NCBI GenBank assembly: GCA_001819815.1
Contig: MHNO01000014.1
Location: forward strand, 13,779-71,879
Source: Candidatus Ryanbacteria bacterium RIFCSPHIGHO2_02_FULL_45_17b
GTDB taxonomy: Bacteria; Patescibacteriota; Minisyncoccia; Ryanbacterales; 2-02-FULL-48-12
Length of the DNA: 58,101 bases
Reading direction: 5' to 3'
The position numbers were made by a program, and so were the translations under genes. Shown here one piece after another: positions 56,257 to 58,101 of this stretch (position 1 is the stretch's first letter; every line of letters starts with the position of its first letter). The notes under the pieces are model-generated. The model saw nothing but the letters and a program-made list of their open reading frames with translations, was not told the origin of the DNA and did no database searches.

Positions 56257-57993
56257 TTATATGGCATAGGAAACTTCTTCCACATCGCGAATGTTCTTTA
56301 AGCGCGTGGCGATACGTTCTGCTTGTTTGGTGTCGCGGAGTTGAGCAGATAGTACAATTTCAGGATAAGATTTATTTTTTGTGTTATTAAACGTTATATG
56401 TTGTATGTTGATGCGGAATGCTGAAAAGACAGCGGAGATATCTTTTAAAAGACCCACGCGATCTTGTATGGTAAGGGTAAATTGATATGTTCCGCGCTTT
56501 TGTTGTTGCGCGTAGGCAGGCAAGGGAGTAACCGATGATTCTTTGCGCAGAGCCGCGCGGATACGGTTTTTAGCAATGGACGACTTTACAAAAGAGAGCC
56601 ATTCGAGATTCGGTTTTCTGTTTTTTTGCGTAAGAATTTCTATAGTTTCTCCCGAAGAAAGAGGACGGTCGAATGGCGCCATTTTGCCGTTTACTTTTGC
56701 GCCTATCATATGGTTGCCAATGTCTGTATGAACGGCGTATGCAAAATCAACCGGCGTTGCATCCATAGGCAGATCAATAACTTCGCCTTTGGGAGTAAGC
56801 ACAAAAACACGATCGTTAAAAAAGTCGATTTTCAGCGATTCTAAAAATTCTTCACTGCCTTCCGGCGTGCCGATTTCTTTTTGCCAATCGGAGAGTTTTT
56901 GTACCCATTGCATGCGCCCGGCGACTTCACCGCCCTGTTTTGGCTTTTCTCCCTCGATATATGCCCAGTGAGCCGCAACTCCATGCTCTGCTTCTTTGTG
57001 CATCTCGCGCGTTCGAATTTGGAACTCTGTTATTTTATTTCGCACACAAAAAACAGTTGTGTGAATGCTACGATACCCGTTTTGTTTTGGGAGGGCGATA
57101 TAGTCTTTAATGCGTCCGGGGAGCGGTTTCCAAAGCTGATGCATTATACCAAGCACGCGGTAACAATCTTCTATATTTTTTACGACGATGCGCATAGCGA
57201 GAAGATCCGTTACGCGCGCCATGTCCATGTCGTATCGTAATAATTTTTTCCACAAACTATAGAGATGTTTTTTTCGGTAATCTATGGCTATGGGTTCTAT
57301 GTGTTCGGCTACGAACGCTCGTTCAAGAACGTGCTTTACTTCTTCTCGCAAATACTGTTCTCCTTCCGGAACGCGCTTATCCACTTCTTTTTTTACCCAC
57401 GCGTATTCATTTGGGTAGACCAGGGGAAACGCAAGATCTTCCAATTCACCTTTGACCGAACCTATACCCAGGCGATATGCAATAGGCGCGTATATTTCGA
57501 GAGTTTCTTCGGCTATGCGTTTTTGTTTTTCGGGGCGCACAAATCGGATTGTCCGCATGTTGTGCAAGCGGTCTGCCAGCTTAATAAGCACCACGCGGAT
57601 ATCTTTTGCGGATGCGAGGAACATTTTACGGAGTGATTCTATTTTCCGTTGTGCGTCATTATATCGTATAGATCCAAGTTTTGAGACTCCCTCCACCAGG
57701 AACGCGACATCTTCGCCAAACTGTTTTGCAATTTCTTTACGGGTAATACCGCAATCTTCTATGGTGTCATGCAAGAGCGATGCCATAAGAGCAACAGCGT
57801 CAAGTTGCAAGTCCGCGCATTCGGTGGCAACCGCAACAGCGTGTGTAACATAGGGTTCGCCGGACGCGCGTTTTTGCCCCTCATGCGCCTGTGAGGCAAA
57901 GGAAAAAGCCTTCTCAATCTGCAAGCGGTCATTTTCGGAATACCCGAGGGTTATGAGTTTATTATTAAATTGATCCCAATCCATAGGTATCAT
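56257..57993 (-). CDS. RelA/SpoT homologue, (p)ppGpp synthetase/hydrolase
   Basis: 578 residues. HD hydrolase domain: His51, HDTIED (75-80) and KLADRLHNMRT. Synthetase domain: RVTDLLAMRIVV, PLPGRIKDYIALPKQNGYRSIHTTV, EFQIRTREMHKEAEHG. TGS domain VFVLTPKGEVIDLPMDATPVDFAYAVHTDIGNH and a short ACT-like end. So it can probably make and break (p)ppGpp. The start may be the Met at 57993 or the one three codons later (57984). AT-rich sequence with a TATATT lies just before it. Confidence 0.95.
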   Translation of the reverse strand: MIPMDWDQFNNKLITLGYSENDRLQIEKAFSFASQAHEGQKRASGEPYVTHAVAVATECADLQLDAVALMASLLHDTIEDCGITRKEIAKQFGEDVAFLVEGVSKLGSIRYNDAQRKIESLRKMFLASAKDIRVVLIKLADRLHNMRTIRFVRPEKQKRIAEETLEIYAPIAYRLGIGSVKGELEDLAFPLVYPNEYAWVKKEVDKRVPEGEQYLREEVKHVLERAFVAEHIEPIAIDYRKKHLYSLWKKLLRYDMDMARVTDLLAMRIVVKNIEDCYRVLGIMHQLWKPLPGRIKDYIALPKQNGYRSIHTTVFCVRNKITEFQIRTREMHKEAEHGVAAHWAYIEGEKPKQGGEVAGRMQWVQKLSDWQKEIGTPEGSEEFLESLKIDFFNDRVFVLTPKGEVIDLPMDATPVDFAYAVHTDIGNHMIGAKVNGKMAPFDRPLSSGETIEILTQKNRKPNLEWLSFVKSSIAKNRIRAALRKESSVTPLPAYAQQQKRGTYQFTLTIQDRVGLLKDISAVFSAFRINIQHITFNNTKNKSYPEIVLSAQLRDTKQAERIATRLKNIRDVEEVSYAI

Positions 57994-58101
57994 CTAGAAT
58001 ATATAGTTCTTTATGGAATTGGATAACGTAAAATCAATTTAGAAGTGCAACTTTAAGCACTATGCTTAAAGTATATGCGCACTAAAACATATAAGCAATT
58101 A
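57994..58101. promoter_or_regulatory. Upstream region of the RelA/SpoT homologue
   Basis: Contains TATATT close to the ATG and the perfect inverted repeat ACTTTAAGCA-cta-TGCTTAAAGT (58050-58072). No gene is visible to the right edge. Confidence 0.4.

Noticed and set aside
1..58101. Recoding of UGA as Gly (Gracilibacteria code)
   Set aside because: TGA ends rplO, rpmB and the DedA-type gene exactly where those proteins should stop.
1..58101. CRISPR array or cas genes
   Set aside because: No regularly spaced direct repeats were seen, and the Cas4-like nuclease at 35.6 kb has no cas neighbour.

Overview
The window looks like a chromosomal segment of a Candidate Phyla Radiation bacterium (Patescibacteria, probably the Parcubacteria side). 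Evidence: a long S10/spc ribosomal operon with no rpmD (uL30) between rpsE and rplO, many short genes with no Shine-Dalgarno sequence, hypothetical proteins of CPR type, and a ComEC uptake channel. TGA and TAG both end clear genes (rplO, rpmB, tpiA neighbour; rpsG, rpsL), so the standard bacterial code 11 applies and not the UGA=Gly code of Gracilibacteria.

Layout. 1-8.0 kb: 5' part of tsaD, then an accessory zone of small unrecognised genes, two tRNAs, a gene broken by an in-frame amber codon, a pseudouridine synthase, and a 0.75 kb non-coding array of stem-loops between two tiny genes with strong ribosome binding sites. 8.0-9.8 kb: rplS, tRNA-Leu, tRNA-Pro, rpmB and an M50 membrane protease. 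10.0-27.8 kb: str-S10-spc cluster (rpsL, rpsG, fusA, tuf, rpsJ through rplO, secY, adk, map). It is interrupted by a RelE-like toxin-antitoxin pair between rpsG and fusA, and by an unrecognised minus-strand gene plus a small gene between fusA and tuf.

27.8-40.8 kb: housekeeping genes: guaA, ruvX, a sugar glycosyltransferase with galT, a DedA-type membrane protein, tpiA, an HAD phosphatase, pgk, a PD-(D/E)XK nuclease, RNase H, comEC, a lone receiver protein and tatD. 40.8-51.5 kb: leuS, glmS, a YvcK/CofD-like protein, HAD, a sugar nucleotidyltransferase, a left-handed beta-helix protein, tsaC-like, glyA and folD. glmS, the nucleotidyltransferase and the beta-helix protein could together serve UDP-GlcNAc and wall precursor synthesis; glyA and folD are a one-carbon pair. 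51.5-55.0 kb: tRNA-Arg, a gene-poor stretch, then an arsR/FMN-reductase/membrane-protein cluster with two decayed genes, tRNA-Leu and a GIY-YIG gene flanked by copies of the tRNA 5' end. 55.1-58.0 kb: parB and a RelA/SpoT homologue, convergent.

The most unusual signals are a dispersed nested inverted repeat (three copies, with the core flipped between two of them and paired substitutions in the stems), the stem-loop array at 5.0-5.75 kb, short in-frame insertions in leuS, tsaD and tatD that look like dispersed repeats, and divergent promoter pairs that share a -35 box and would give leaderless mRNAs.
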